Assembly (NCBI RefSeq): GCF_000733125.1
Contig: NZ_JPHU01000005.1
Location: forward strand, 124,001-188,000
DNA from: Parvularcula oceani
GTDB lineage: Bacteria; Pseudomonadota; Alphaproteobacteria; Caulobacterales; Parvularculaceae
Direction: 5' to 3'
DNA length: 64,000 nucleotides
Shown: positions 43,030-53,864 of the stretch, one piece after another
How positions within the stretch are numbered: position 1 is the stretch's first letter
Layout: every line of letters starts with the position of its first letter
The notes under the pieces: generated by a model
Seen by the model: the letters and a program-made list of their open reading frames with translations, nothing else
Databases searched by the model: none
Told to the model about the DNA's origin: nothing
Made by a program: the position numbers and the translations under genes

Positions 43030-44178
43030 TCAGCGGAAGCTGCTCGTCCTCAGCGTGTCCTGATTGCGGTAGATCCAGGTCGACATCACCAGGCCGAAGC
43101 CGCCCATCATCGACAGCATCACCGTGCCGCCATAGGACACGAGCGGCAGCGGCACGCCGACCACCGGGGCCAGCCCCATCACCATGCCCGTATTGATCAG
43201 CACATACATGATGAAGGTCAGCGCGATCCCCATGGTGAGAAGCCGACCGAAATGCGACTTGGCCCGCATGGCGATGCCCATCGCGACGAGGAAAGTCCCG
43301 AAATAGAGGCCCAGAAGGCCGAGCGTGCCGATCAGCCCGAACTCTTCCCCGAAGATCGTGAAGATGAAGTCTGTGTGCATCTCGGGAAGGAAGCCGAGCT
43401 GGCTCTGCGTGCCCTCCATGTAGCCCTTGCCGTCGACACCGCCCGATCCGATCGCGATCTTGGACTGGTTGGGGTGGTAGTTGGCGCCGAGGGGATCAGC
43501 GTCGGGGTCGAGGAAGGCCGTCACCCGGGCGATCTGATAGGCCTTGAGAAGGCCCGTCTGGATCGCCGTCACCACGCCCGCGAAGCCCGCGATCATGCCG
43601 AGCACGACCCAGCGCCAGGACAGGCCCGCCAGCAGCACGACGGAAAACCCGCTCGCAGCGGTCAGGATCGCCGTGCCGAGGTCGGGCTGAAGGAAGATGA
43701 GCCCGGTCGGCACGCCGATCATGGCGAGGGGCGGGATGAGCCCCAGCAAGGTCGAGACGCGCTTGAATTCGAGCCCGTGATAATAGCGGGCCAGCGCGAG
43801 GACGAGGGCGACCTTCATCACCTCCGATGGCTGGAGCTGGAAGCCGCCGATCGCGATCCAGCGCTGGGCGCCCATATTCGTCTCGCCGACGACCGCGACC
43901 AGCAGCAAGAGGGCGAGCGCGCCGAAATAGGCGGGATAGGCCATGGACAGCCAGAAGCGCAGAGGTGTCATCCCGATCCCGATCAGGACGATGAGCGCGA
44001 AGGTGAAGCGGATGATGTGCCGCGAGGCATAGGGCGACCAGGACCCGTCCGCGACCGAGTAGAGCGTGATCACGCCGATGCCCGCGATCACGCAGAGCAG
44101 CGCCAGGAGCAGCCAGTTCAGGCGCATCAGCCGGTCGCGCAGGGCGAGGCGGCGTTCGGGCAGCGCGATCGAGGACAT
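43030..44178 (-). CDS. rodA: rod shape-determining glycan polymerase RodA
   Basis: RodA is a SEDS-family peptidoglycan polymerase that works with PBP2 in side-wall growth. The 382-residue protein has about ten helices. Signature segments are MGAQRWIAIGGFQLQPSEVMKVALVLALARYY, FLQPDLGTAI, and MVMGLAPVVGVPLPLVSYGGT near the end. The Asp of FLQPDLGT matches the catalytic SEDS Asp. It is last in mreB-mreC-mreD-mrdA-rodA, starting two bases after the mrdA stop. Confidence 0.96.
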   Translation of the reverse strand: MSSIALPERRLALRDRLMRLNWLLLALLCVIAGIGVITLYSVADGSWSPYASRHIIRFTFALIVLIGIGMTPLRFWLSMAYPAYFGALALLLLVAVVGETNMGAQRWIAIGGFQLQPSEVMKVALVLALARYYHGLEFKRVSTLLGLIPPLAMIGVPTGLIFLQPDLGTAILTAASGFSVVLLAGLSWRWVVLGMIAGFAGVVTAIQTGLLKAYQIARVTAFLDPDADPLGANYHPNQSKIAIGSGGVDGKGYMEGTQSQLGFLPEMHTDFIFTIFGEEFGLIGTLGLLGLYFGTFLVAMGIAMRAKSHFGRLLTMGIALTFIMYVLINTGMVMGLAPVVGVPLPLVSYGGTVMLSMMGGFGLVMSTWIYRNQDTLRTSSFR

Positions 44179-44180
44179 GC

Positions 44181-46157
44181 CTAGCCGTCCTGCCCCAGGG
44201 CCGCGACCTGCTGGCCTTGGCGGCGCGGCTTGTCGCCCGGCTGCCAGAGAGGCGGCGCCCCCGCGCCGGCCGGGTCCTTCTCGAGGACGCGGCGCATGAT
44301 GTCCCTCGCCCTCGGCCCGGCCGCGCGGCTGCCCGAGCCGCCATGCTCGACGACGACGGAGCAGGCATAGCGCGGCGCATCATATGGCGCGAAGCAGACG
44401 AAGAGCGCGTGGTCGCGGTGGTTCCACGGAAGCTCGTGGTTCTTCAGTGTACGCCCCGTCTTGGGATCGACGGTCAGGCTGCGCACCTGGCTGGTGCCGG
44501 TCTTGCCGGCCATCAGCCAGTCGGGCTGCAGCGAGGAGCGGGCGGCAGTGCCCCACTCGTTGACCACGGCGTTCATGCCCGCGCGGACGACATCCAGATC
44601 GTCCGGATCGCCCCCGATGGACGGGAAATCTGCCGGCGGGACGACTTCGCCGTCCCTGACCCGGACGAGGCGCGGCTCGACCTGCCGGCCCGAGGCGAGA
44701 CGCGCCGCCATCACGGCCAGCTGGAGCGGCGTCGCGGTGACCGCCCCCTGCCCGATCGCCACCGACAGCGTCTCGCCCGGGAACCATTTCTGGTTCTCCG
44801 GCGAGGACCGGTAATAGGCCGCCTTCCAGGCCCGGCTCGGAATGGTCCCCTCGGCCTCGGCCCCGATGCCGAGGTCGAACGTGCCGCCGAGGCCGTAGCG
44901 GCGCGCCACATCGGCGATATGGTCGACGTCCAGCTTGGTCGCGAGGTTGTAGTAGTAGACGTCGCAGGAGTGCTTGATCGAATCTTCCATGTCGAGCCAG
45001 CCATGGCCCGCGCGCTTCCAGCACTTGAACGTGTGCCCGCCGAAGCGGAAGCCGCCGCCGCAGAAGAAGCGCGTCTCCGGCTCGATCCCGGCTTCCTGCG
45101 CCGCGATCGCGGTCAGCAGCTTGAAGGTCGAGCCCGGCGGATAGGCGCCGCCGACCGGCTTGTTCAGGAGCGGCTTGAGCGGCGAGGCGTTCAGCTCGCG
45201 CCAGAGGGCCGGGTCGATGCCGCTCGAGAAATCATTGGGGTCGTAGGCCGGCGCGGACGCCATCACCAGAACGTCGCCCGTCTGCGTATCGAGCACCACG
45301 GCCGAGGCGCTGACGGGATGCGAGACCTCTTCTTCGGGGTATTCGTCATAGTCGCTGGCGAGGATCTCCATCGTCTCGGCCTGGAGGTCCGCATCGATGG
45401 TCAGGCCGAGGGGCGCGCCCTGCTCGGGTTCGTGGCCCTTGTTCGCGACCTCCTCGATCACGCGGCCATGGGCGTTCACCTGGACGGTCTTCGATCCTTC
45501 CTTGCCGCGAAGCGCCGCATCGAAGGTACGCTCGAGCCCGGCCTTGCCGAGCTTGAAGCCGGGCTGGCGGTAGAGAAGGCGTTGCTGGTCGCTTTCGGCG
45601 GCCTCGAGATCGCGGTCCGTCGCCGCGCCGACATAGCCGACGACGAAGGCCACGCTGTCCCCGCCGGGATAGCTGCGGGCCACGCCGACCTCCGGCTGCA
45701 CGCCGGGCAGCTCGGTCCCGCGAAAGCCCAGAGCGGCGAACTGGTCCCAGCTGAGGCCGGTCGCCACCTGGATCGGGGTGAAGGCCCGCTTGCGCGTGAC
45801 GTCGCGCAGGACCCTGTGCCGCTGCGCTTCCGTCAGCGGAACGACCTCTTCGAGCTGGGCCAGCGCCTCTGCCACGCTGCCCGTCTGTTCGGGGATCAGG
45901 ACGACCCGGAAATCCTGCCGGTTCGAGGCGACGAGATTGCCGAAGCGGTCGTAGATCTCGCCGCGCAAGGGCACGACCACCCGCTGATTGAAGCGGTTAT
46001 CGTCCGCAAGCGCGGCATAGTTCTCGTGGTCGGCGACCTGCAGATTGTAAAGGCGCGCGCCGACGCCGCCGAACAGCGCGAGCGAGCCGCCCGCCATCAG
46101 CGCGGCGCGGCGCGTGAACACCATGTGACGTTGAGTGTCGAACGGCTCGACGCGCAT
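44181..46157 (-). CDS. mrdA: penicillin-binding protein 2 (transpeptidase)
   Basis: PBP2 cross-links peptidoglycan in the elongation complex. The 658-residue protein has an N-terminal membrane helix (about 15-33), a PBP dimer domain and the transpeptidase with all three motifs: SxxK in PPGSTFKLLTA, SxN-like SCD in IKHSCDVYYYNL, and KTGTSQ. The ATG at 46157 follows GAAGGGGG by four bases; the longer frame reads through Cys/Arg-rich nonsense overlapping mreD. It is the fourth gene of the rod operon. Confidence 0.96.
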   Translation of the reverse strand: MRVEPFDTQRHMVFTRRAALMAGGSLALFGGVGARLYNLQVADHENYAALADDNRFNQRVVVPLRGEIYDRFGNLVASNRQDFRVVLIPEQTGSVAEALAQLEEVVPLTEAQRHRVLRDVTRKRAFTPIQVATGLSWDQFAALGFRGTELPGVQPEVGVARSYPGGDSVAFVVGYVGAATDRDLEAAESDQQRLLYRQPGFKLGKAGLERTFDAALRGKEGSKTVQVNAHGRVIEEVANKGHEPEQGAPLGLTIDADLQAETMEILASDYDEYPEEEVSHPVSASAVVLDTQTGDVLVMASAPAYDPNDFSSGIDPALWRELNASPLKPLLNKPVGGAYPPGSTFKLLTAIAAQEAGIEPETRFFCGGGFRFGGHTFKCWKRAGHGWLDMEDSIKHSCDVYYYNLATKLDVDHIADVARRYGLGGTFDLGIGAEAEGTIPSRAWKAAYYRSSPENQKWFPGETLSVAIGQGAVTATPLQLAVMAARLASGRQVEPRLVRVRDGEVVPPADFPSIGGDPDDLDVVRAGMNAVVNEWGTAARSSLQPDWLMAGKTGTSQVRSLTVDPKTGRTLKNHELPWNHRDHALFVCFAPYDAPRYACSVVVEHGGSGSRAAGPRARDIMRRVLEKDPAGAGAPPLWQPGDKPRRQGQQVAALGQDG

Positions 46158-46167
46158 CCCGCCCCCT

Positions 46168-46689
46168 TCAGACCTGCCACTCTTCGCGCACGCCCTGCCG
46201 CGCGCGAAGATAGAAGAAGAGATAGGCGCCCACCGGGTAAAGGGCGCCAGTGATGACGAATTGGTAGACCGCAGGCCAGAGCGGCAGCCAGCCCCCCGAC
46301 AGGATCGACATCTCCGCCCACAGAAGCAGCATCGCGACCAGCAGCACGACTCCGAAGCCGAGCCAGACGACATCGCGCGCGCGACCGAGGAAATAGGTCC
46401 TCTGCCCCGTCACGAGGTAGAGGGAGAGAAGATAGACCGAGGGCCAGACGCCGAGCGGGCCGCCGTAAAGGAGGTCCTGAAGGAGGCCCGCCGCGAAGAT
46501 GACGGGCGCCGGAAGGGCGTCCGGATCGTAGAGCGCGTAGAGGAAGATGACGATGAAGGGCAGGAGCGGCGTCGGCACATAGCCCTGGAAGAGCCGCAGC
46601 GGCACGAGCAGGAGCAGCACCGCCAGAACGAGCGCCAGAGCCGGCAGGACGCTCGCCAGCACGCTGCGCGCGCGGGTCGGCTCAGCCAT
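46168..46689 (-). CDS. mreD: rod shape-determining protein MreD
   Basis: This 173-residue membrane protein has five helices. The central AAGLLQDLLYGGPLGVWPSVYLLSLYLVTGQR is the conserved MreD segment (G-L-x-x-D-x-x-x-G-x-P-L-G). It helps anchor MreC and MreB in the elongasome. The ATG at 46689 lies eight bases inside the end of mreC. Confidence 0.9.
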   Translation of the reverse strand: MAEPTRARSVLASVLPALALVLAVLLLLVPLRLFQGYVPTPLLPFIVIFLYALYDPDALPAPVIFAAGLLQDLLYGGPLGVWPSVYLLSLYLVTGQRTYFLGRARDVVWLGFGVVLLVAMLLLWAEMSILSGGWLPLWPAVYQFVITGALYPVGAYLFFYLRARQGVREEWQV

Positions 46690-47575
46690 CGAGGCTGGTC
46701 CGCTGCTCGGCTGCGCCGCTGTCCTCGTCGACATCCTGCGGGAAGGCATAGTCCACGATGCGGACGAGGTCGGACGAACGGGTATCGGCATAAAGATCGA
46801 CGGTGATCGTTCCGCCGCTCGTGCCGGCGACCTGGCCGACCGGGATGCCGCGCGGCAGAAGGCCGCCCGCGCCCGAGGTGACCACGCGGGCACCGGGGGG
46901 AATGGCGTCCTGCGGGCGTTCGGCGAAGAACTCGATCACGGGCCGTCCGGTCGAACGGCCGGCGAGCAGCGCTTCGGCGCCGAAGCCCTCGATATAGACG
47001 GGGGTGCGCGCATTGAAATCGGTGACGAGAAGCACGCGCGACGCCTTCGCGCCGGTCGTGACGACATGGCCCAGAAGCCCGCTCTCGTCGATCACGGCGC
47101 TGCCATTGCGGACGCCGTCGCCCCCGCCCGCGCTCAGGATCAGGGCCTGCTGGTAGGGGCCGCCATTCTCGCCGATGACGCGGGCATCCACATAGGCGGC
47201 CGGTTCGGGAAGCTTGGTGTCGAGGATCGTCTCGTAATAGGCGAGCTGCTCGCGCAGGTTCAGCGCCTCGTGCATCCAGCTGCGCAGCTCGGCGTTCTCC
47301 TGGCGCAGCCTCTCATTCTCGGCGGCCAGCCGGAAATAGTCCTGCACGTCGCCGACCCGGCGCTGGGTCCAGCGCACGGGCGCGCCGACCACTGTGAGCA
47401 CCGGCTCGAAGGTGTCGATAACGCTCTCGCGCGCCTTCTCGAAGACGGAGGCCTGGGCGCCGTAAAGGCTGAAGACGACCATGAAGAAGGACACGGCCAG
47501 AAGGAAGATCGTGCCGTAGCGCGGCGCCTCGCGCCGGCTCAGCCCGTCCCGCCTCGTCTGACCCACCATGTCCAT
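46682..47575 (-). CDS. mreC: rod shape-determining protein MreC
   Basis: MreC is a bitopic protein that activates PBP2/RodA from the periplasm. The 297-residue protein has a membrane helix (about 22-42), a coiled coil (LAAENERLRQENAELRSW) and the double beta-barrel domain (VIGENGGPYQQALILSAGGGDGVRNGSAVID, GLLGHVV). The ATG at 47575 is preferred because AGAAGG lies six bases upstream. Second gene of the operon, 103 bases after mreB. Confidence 0.94.
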   Translation of the reverse strand: MDMVGQTRRDGLSRREAPRYGTIFLLAVSFFMVVFSLYGAQASVFEKARESVIDTFEPVLTVVGAPVRWTQRRVGDVQDYFRLAAENERLRQENAELRSWMHEALNLREQLAYYETILDTKLPEPAAYVDARVIGENGGPYQQALILSAGGGDGVRNGSAVIDESGLLGHVVTTGAKASRVLLVTDFNARTPVYIEGFGAEALLAGRSTGRPVIEFFAERPQDAIPPGARVVTSGAGGLLPRGIPVGQVAGTSGGTITVDLYADTRSSDLVRIVDYAFPQDVDEDSGAAEQRTSLDG

Positions 47576-47678
47576 AGGCACCTTCTCGAAGCCCCCGCGC
47601 CAGCTCACTGTCCCGTGATGGCACAGGTCTTATCGGGGCGGGAAGCGCCCGGCGCAAGCGCCGCGCGCCCGTCCCTCG

Positions 47679-48794
<1,116 letters not shown>

Positions 48795-49562
48795 TTATTT
48801 AGGGTTAAGGCCGGCGGCCTCGTCTGAAAGTCCCGCCAGCGTCGTCCGGCGCATCCGCATGTAAAGATGGCGTACCAGGAGGAGAAACGCCAGCCAGGCG
48901 CACAGGATCCCGGCGATGACTGCGAGGTTGCGCAGGTCGCGCTGCGAGAAGGCGCTCGACAGCTCGCCGATCTGGTCGGTGAAGAGCGCGATGAAGAGGA
49001 TCTTCGGCAGGATGCCGATCCCGGTTCCGAGCCAGAATTTCCAGAGGCGGATATGCGCCGCGCCGCAGATCGCGTTGATCACGACGAAGGGCGCCGACGG
49101 GGTCCACCTCACCATCATCGAGGCGACCACGCCGTGCCGGCGGACGACATCGATCATGGTCGCGGCCCGCCCGGCCGAAAGACGCCGCACCGCCCTTGCC
49201 CCGAACACGTGGCCGAGGAGGAAGGTGAAGCTGGCGGAGATCATCGTGGCGATCCAGGCATAGCCCGCCCCTTGCTGCGCGCCGAAGACCGCCACCGTGC
49301 CCGCGATCAGGAAGGTCTGCGGGAACCCAGTCAGCGCCAAGGCGCAATAGACCGCGATGACGCCGATGAGCGCGAGCGGGCTGTCGCTGATGCGGTCGAT
49401 CGTGTCCTGGACGGCGGCCTTGTCGAGGCCCAGCTCGTCCTTGCCGAAGACCATCATCACGACGAGGAACGTGAACAGGGCGATCGTGACGAGCGCCGAG
49501 GTCACGGCCCGCGCGTCCATGTTGTTCACGAAGCGCAGGAAAGACTGGAACAGGGCGGTCAT
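48795..49562 (-). CDS. TVP38/TMEM64 family membrane protein
   Basis: This 255-residue protein has six helices and a VTT/SNARE-associated domain. ALTGFPQTFLIAGTVAVFGAQQGAGYAWIATMISASFTFLLGHVFG and RWTPSAPFVVINAICGAAHIRLWKFWLGTGIGILP carry the two re-entrant motifs of the DedA/TMEM64 superfamily. Members are linked to undecaprenyl phosphate or phospholipid flipping. It ends 75 bases from the mreB start, on the same strand. Confidence 0.88.
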   Translation of the reverse strand: MTALFQSFLRFVNNMDARAVTSALVTIALFTFLVVMMVFGKDELGLDKAAVQDTIDRISDSPLALIGVIAVYCALALTGFPQTFLIAGTVAVFGAQQGAGYAWIATMISASFTFLLGHVFGARAVRRLSAGRAATMIDVVRRHGVVASMMVRWTPSAPFVVINAICGAAHIRLWKFWLGTGIGILPKILFIALFTDQIGELSSAFSQRDLRNLAVIAGILCAWLAFLLLVRHLYMRMRRTTLAGLSDEAAGLNPK

Positions 49563-49627
49563 TCACGCTCCGGAAGCACGGGAAAGGAATACGGACGGCG
49601 AGATCGCGGAAGGACAGCCAGCGTCCG

Positions 49628-52600
49628 TCATTCGGCTGTTGCGGCGTCCCTTCTTACAGCCGCTTCGGGCGCAGAAGAAGGGGAGGGTTGCGAAGGATCA
49701 GCGCTCGGGACGGCTTCCGCCCTCGCGGCGGCCTGGGCCGCATCGAGCAGGTCTTCGGTCGAGGGGCGATCCTCCCGGATCGGCTCGAACAGGCGCCGGA
49801 AGATGCCGGGCGCGAGAGCGGAGAGCGTGTTCACCGTCACCGTCGGCTCCGCGATCGGCCCCTCGACGCCATAGGCGAAGGCGACGACCCCCTCACCTTC
49901 CCTGTTCACGAGAAGGTCGCCGAGGCCGGGAATGGCTCCCAGGAAGGAATTGACGCCGTAAGCGGGCGCCACGGCGCCGGAGAGATCGAAATTGCGGCCG
50001 CCGAGATCCACCTCCCCGCCCGCGGACAGGCCGAGGGCGGATCCCGTCATGCGCGCGTCCTGAAGGCGCAGCACGCCGGAATGGAGCTGGAGGTCGCCCT
50101 CGAGCCGGTCGAATTGAAGGCCCTCTCCGTTCAGCATGGATGCGAGGCCGTCGAGCGAGCCGATGGACAGGAGGCGGGCGACCAGGGGCGCATCGCGCAG
50201 AAGAATGTTCTCGGCGCTGAAAGTGCCCGCCACCGGGCCGTCCTCGATCGCCGTGGCCGCGAGCTGCGCGGCGTCGCCCGTCACGGAGGTGATGCCGAAG
50301 AGCCCGCGGACCATCGAGCCGAAGCTGCCCGTCGAAAGCAGGACTTCGCGGCCGATGCCGGTTTCGGACGGCGCGACGCGCAGGTCGACTCGGCCGCCGC
50401 TCGCATAGGCGCCGCCGGCCTCCAGCCGGTGCAGGAGCATGCCGTCATGCTGCGCCCGCGCGCTGAACCCGCGCAGGGTCACGCCGCCCTTGAGCTGCGC
50501 CTCGGCGAGGGCGGCCTCGATCCTCAGGGGCGGGATGGCCGCATCGCCGGCCGATGCGCCCCCGCCGCGCAGCATGAGGTCGATCAGGCGGCGCGCATCG
50601 AGATATCGGCCATCGAGCCGCAGGGCCAGCTCGCCGCGTCCGCGGCTCAGCTTCGCGGACAGATCCGCAAGGCCCGCAACGAAGACGCGCGGCATGTCGA
50701 TCTCGACGAGGCCGCCGGCGGCGTCGAGCTGCGCGCTGCCTTCGACCAGGACGTCGTCGGTGACCAGCTTGAGCGTCTCGACCGATAAGGGCTGGCCGGG
50801 ATGGAGCCGCAGGGCGACCCGCGCGCTGCCCCCTGCGCCCGCCGCCTTGGCGATGCCGATCTCCGGCATGCGGAGCTCGGCGCCGCTCAGATCGAGGGAC
50901 AGCGTAGCCAGCTCGGGCCGCTCCTGGCCTTCGAGGGTGAAAGTCGCCGGCACCTCGCCGCGCAGCCTGCGTCGCAATGGCAGGCCGAAGGCATCGGCCG
51001 AGCCGGCATCGAGCATCGCCTCCGCCTTCAGGAAGATCGCGCGGTCGGGCTCGAAACGCTGCTCCAGATGCGCCGTGGCGGGCACGCCCTGCGCGTCGAG
51101 GGCGGCATTCACGACGAGGCGCTGCGGCGTCACCGTCAACTCGCCCCGCCCGCCGCTCAGCTCGATGCCCGCCGGCAAGCCCTCGATGCTCAGCTCCTCG
51201 AAGCGGCCCTCCCCGGAGAATTCCAGCTCCTCGCCGCCGCCGAGGGCTCGCAAGGGGCGGGTCAGGGTGAAGGCGAAGCGGCCTTCGCCGCTGAAATCTC
51301 CGGGCGCGAACCCTGCCTGCGCCAGATATCCGAAGCGCGGCGCGTCCGCGAGCGTGAGCAGCGCCGGCACCTCGCCGGTCAAAGCGGCCCTGATGGTGGC
51401 GGGCGGCCCGTCCGGCGCGAAGCTCGGCAGGACGAAGTCGAGCGCCTCGAGGGTCGCGCCGCCGAGCGCGCCGCCATCGGCCGTCAGCGTGAACCCGTCG
51501 CCCGTGACCGCAGCCCGCCCGCGCCCGTTCCGCACGGGTGGAAGGCCGTCCAATATCTCGATATCCGCGCCGGAAAAGGCGAAGGCGAGATCGACCATGT
51601 CCTTGTCGATCCGCCGCCCCTTCGCAAGGCCGCCTCTTGGAACCGCGATCCGCGCCGAGAATTCGCTCAGGGACGCGTCGGAGAGATGGGAGACGATCCA
51701 GCGGCGGGCGCCCGGCGCGAGCGCCTCGGGCCACAGGGCGAGGACGAGCGGACGCGGAAACGCGCCGCTGCCCGACAAGGCGCCCTCGATGCCGAGGCCC
51801 TCTTCGCCCCCGGCCGGAAGGAGGAGGTCCATGCGCCCCTCCAGGCCTGCGCCGGAGGGGAAGGCGGCGCGGAGATCGGTGAGTTCGAGCGTCCGTTCCG
51901 CGCTTTTGAGGCCCGCCTGGAGCGCCAGCGTGTCCATTTCGAGCGGCGCGGGGAGCCCCGGGACGGCCAGCGTCAGCGCCTCGGCGGACAGGGTGAGCCG
52001 CGGACCCTGCGGCGAGAGGACGGCGTCGCCTGAGAGCCGGCCCTGCAGGCCCTCGCCTTCGAGAAGGAAGCTGTCGATGCGGAGACGCCTCGCGCCCGCC
52101 TCATAGCGTCCGTCCAGCCTGGTTCTCGAAATCCGGCGCCTTTCCTTCCCGAAGGTCAGGATGCCGTCCTCTCCTGTAAGATCGAAGGCCAGTTCCGCCG
52201 CCGTTCCGGCGAGGTCGAGGCTGGCCTTCGCCTCGCCGCTGAACGCGATGCTCAGCCCCGCGCCCGCATCGGGTCCGAGGACGAGCGGCAGCAGGGCCTC
52301 GCTCGGCACGCTGTCGATGTCGAACGCCGCTTCGGCGCGCTGAGCCTGCGTGTCGATCCGCGTCTCCACCCGCAGCCGGCCGCTGCCGACCGGCGCCTCG
52401 ATCACGCCCGCGAAGCCCTCGGCCGATGGCTCCAGCCGCATCGTTGCATGGCGCAGGACGAAGCCGGCGCCGGTCGTCTGGTCGCGATAGCGCAAGGACA
52501 CGTCGTCGAGACGGGCGCCCTCGAACTCGCTGGTATCGGCCCGATCGAGGAAGGCTGCGAGATCGAAAGGCCCCGCGGCGCCGCTCGTGAAGGAGAAACC

Positions 52601-53014
52601 GTCCTCGTCGCGGACGAGGAAGAGCGTCGCGCCCTCGATCGCGATCGAGCGCGGCAGGCGCTGGCCGGTCAGGATGTCGCGCCCCATCAGGCCGAAGGAC
52701 AGGTCCGGCAGGCGCACCGCGCCATCCTCTCCGCGAAAGGCCACGTCGCGGGCCGTCAGCGCGAACAGGCTCGGCTCGGTGCGGGACCTCGTCAGGCGCG
52801 CATCGCCGATCGAGACCTCGGCATTGCCCACCCGCCCGTTCAGCGCCGCCTCCACGGTTTCGGTGAAGACGCCGAGCGGGATGCCGTCCGAGGAGACCTG
52901 CTGATGGACAATCAGAGCGAGGCCCGAAATGACGGAGAAGAGCAGCGCGATGCCGCGCAACGCTCCGCCCCTCATGCCGCGCCACAACGCCTCGTGCCCC
53001 TTTCGAAGCGTCAT
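49628..53014 (-). CDS. YhdP/AsmA-like giant envelope protein
   Basis: This 1128-residue protein has an N-terminal membrane helix (about 20-40) and a periplasmic remainder built of repeated beta strands. DUF3971 features appear in the middle (VSHLSDASLSEFSARIAVP), and the C-terminal part (GVNSFLGAIPGLGDLLVNREGEGVVAFAYGVEGPIAEPTVTVNTLSALAPGIFRR) is the classic YhdP/AsmA end. Such proteins form long grooves that bridge inner and outer membrane and carry phospholipids. A disordered Ala/Pro/Ser tail ends it. Together with the Mla operon it suggests strong investment in lipid traffic. Confidence 0.88.
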   Translation of the reverse strand: MTLRKGHEALWRGMRGGALRGIALLFSVISGLALIVHQQVSSDGIPLGVFTETVEAALNGRVGNAEVSIGDARLTRSRTEPSLFALTARDVAFRGEDGAVRLPDLSFGLMGRDILTGQRLPRSIAIEGATLFLVRDEDGFSFTSGAAGPFDLAAFLDRADTSEFEGARLDDVSLRYRDQTTGAGFVLRHATMRLEPSAEGFAGVIEAPVGSGRLRVETRIDTQAQRAEAAFDIDSVPSEALLPLVLGPDAGAGLSIAFSGEAKASLDLAGTAAELAFDLTGEDGILTFGKERRRISRTRLDGRYEAGARRLRIDSFLLEGEGLQGRLSGDAVLSPQGPRLTLSAEALTLAVPGLPAPLEMDTLALQAGLKSAERTLELTDLRAAFPSGAGLEGRMDLLLPAGGEEGLGIEGALSGSGAFPRPLVLALWPEALAPGARRWIVSHLSDASLSEFSARIAVPRGGLAKGRRIDKDMVDLAFAFSGADIEILDGLPPVRNGRGRAAVTGDGFTLTADGGALGGATLEALDFVLPSFAPDGPPATIRAALTGEVPALLTLADAPRFGYLAQAGFAPGDFSGEGRFAFTLTRPLRALGGGEELEFSGEGRFEELSIEGLPAGIELSGGRGELTVTPQRLVVNAALDAQGVPATAHLEQRFEPDRAIFLKAEAMLDAGSADAFGLPLRRRLRGEVPATFTLEGQERPELATLSLDLSGAELRMPEIGIAKAAGAGGSARVALRLHPGQPLSVETLKLVTDDVLVEGSAQLDAAGGLVEIDMPRVFVAGLADLSAKLSRGRGELALRLDGRYLDARRLIDLMLRGGGASAGDAAIPPLRIEAALAEAQLKGGVTLRGFSARAQHDGMLLHRLEAGGAYASGGRVDLRVAPSETGIGREVLLSTGSFGSMVRGLFGITSVTGDAAQLAATAIEDGPVAGTFSAENILLRDAPLVARLLSIGSLDGLASMLNGEGLQFDRLEGDLQLHSGVLRLQDARMTGSALGLSAGGEVDLGGRNFDLSGAVAPAYGVNSFLGAIPGLGDLLVNREGEGVVAFAYGVEGPIAEPTVTVNTLSALAPGIFRRLFEPIREDRPSTEDLLDAAQAAARAEAVPSADPSQPSPSSAPEAAVRRDAATAE

Positions 53015-53168
53015 TCCCCACCGGATGTCCGCGTAGATCTGCCCAGCGGAGCGTAGAGGCCCCCTTCGGTCCGGCGCAAGCTGATCGCGGCGCGCCTTGC
53101 CTTACCATCTGGACCGAAACGGCAGGAGCCGCATAAGCCGGCAAGCTCAGCCATGAAAGGAACGAGCC

Positions 53169-53627
53169 ATGATCGAAGAAGGCGACAAGGCGCCGGCCTT
53201 TACTCTGCCCACCGAAGAGGGAGAGGTCTCCCTGTCCGATTTCGCGGGAAGGACGCTCGTCCTCTACTTCTATCCCAAGGACGACACGTCGGGCTGCACC
53301 AAGCAGGCGATCGCCTTCTCCGAGCAGCTCGCGGACTTCGACAAAGCGGGCGCCGCGGTGCTGGGCATCTCGCGCGACAAGCCCGCAAAGCACGCCAAGT
53401 TCCGCGAGAAGCACGAGCTGACCGTGCCGCTCGCCTCCGACGAGGAGGCCGAGACCTGCGATGCCTACGGCGTGTGGAAGGAGAAGAGCATGTATGGCCG
53501 CAAATATATGGGCATCGAGCGGTCCACCTTCCTCATCGACGGCGACGGCACGATCTCCAAGGCGTGGCGCAAGGTCCGGGTGCCCGGCCATGTCGATGCC
53601 GTCCTCGAGGCTGTGCGGGAACTTTGA
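53169..53627 (+). CDS. bcp: thiol peroxidase Bcp (PrxQ)
   Basis: This peroxiredoxin reduces H2O2 and organic peroxides. The 152-residue protein has the peroxidatic Cys43 in YPKDDTSGCTKQA, and the Thr (position 40) and Arg partners. The resolving cysteine found five residues later in E. coli Bcp is Ile48 here, so it may act as a 1-Cys enzyme or use the Cys in EAETCDAYGVW. AAGGA lies seven bases before the ATG. Cytoplasmic. Confidence 0.94.
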   Translation: MIEEGDKAPAFTLPTEEGEVSLSDFAGRTLVLYFYPKDDTSGCTKQAIAFSEQLADFDKAGAAVLGISRDKPAKHAKFREKHELTVPLASDEEAETCDAYGVWKEKSMYGRKYMGIERSTFLIDGDGTISKAWRKVRVPGHVDAVLEAVREL

Positions 53628-53658
53628 GGCCGGACCGCCCTTCCTTCGCCACATCCTG

Positions 53659-53708
53659 TTCACAGCTCTTGCGGAGCTGTGAAACGGCCGCCGGGAAAGT
53701 CCGGCGGC
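53659..53708 (+). terminator. tandem hairpins after bcp
   Basis: Two perfect stems follow the bcp stop: a 10-base-pair stem (53659-53668 with 53674-53683, loop TTGCG) and an 8-base-pair stem GCCGCCGG/CCGGCGGC (53687-53694 with 53701-53708). They are spaced by three bases. No T-run follows, only an AT-rich patch, so termination or mRNA protection are both possible. Confidence 0.5.
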
Positions 53709-53755
53709 AATCTCAATCGTCATTAATAAATTTCGTTTACAGCAGGTTCTGAGCC

Positions 53756-53786
53756 TTGCGGCCCGCGCCCGCCTCCGTGCTAGAAT
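53756..53786 (+). promoter_or_regulatory. possible promoter of the M23-bactofilin operon
   Basis: TTGCGG (53756-53761) and TAGAAT (53781-53786) are separated by 19 bases, 79 bases before the peptidase start. The -10 is good and the -35 is weak and widely spaced. Confidence 0.35.
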
Positions 53787-53864
53787 CACGGCGGGGCGAG
53801 GATCGTCAACGTTCGGCAATGTCGGTCCGGCCTGCCTTCGCGCAAGCCGGCAAGGGAGTGGCGC

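Noticed and set aside
43252-46253. Long plus-strand frames opposite rodA and mrdA
   Set aside because: Antisense to well-recognised genes with all catalytic motifs; amino acid make-up is typical of shadow frames.
47600-47678. GC-rich palindromes in the mreB-mreC gap as an attenuator
   Set aside because: The stems are short with almost no loop and lack a T-run; not distinguishable from base composition.
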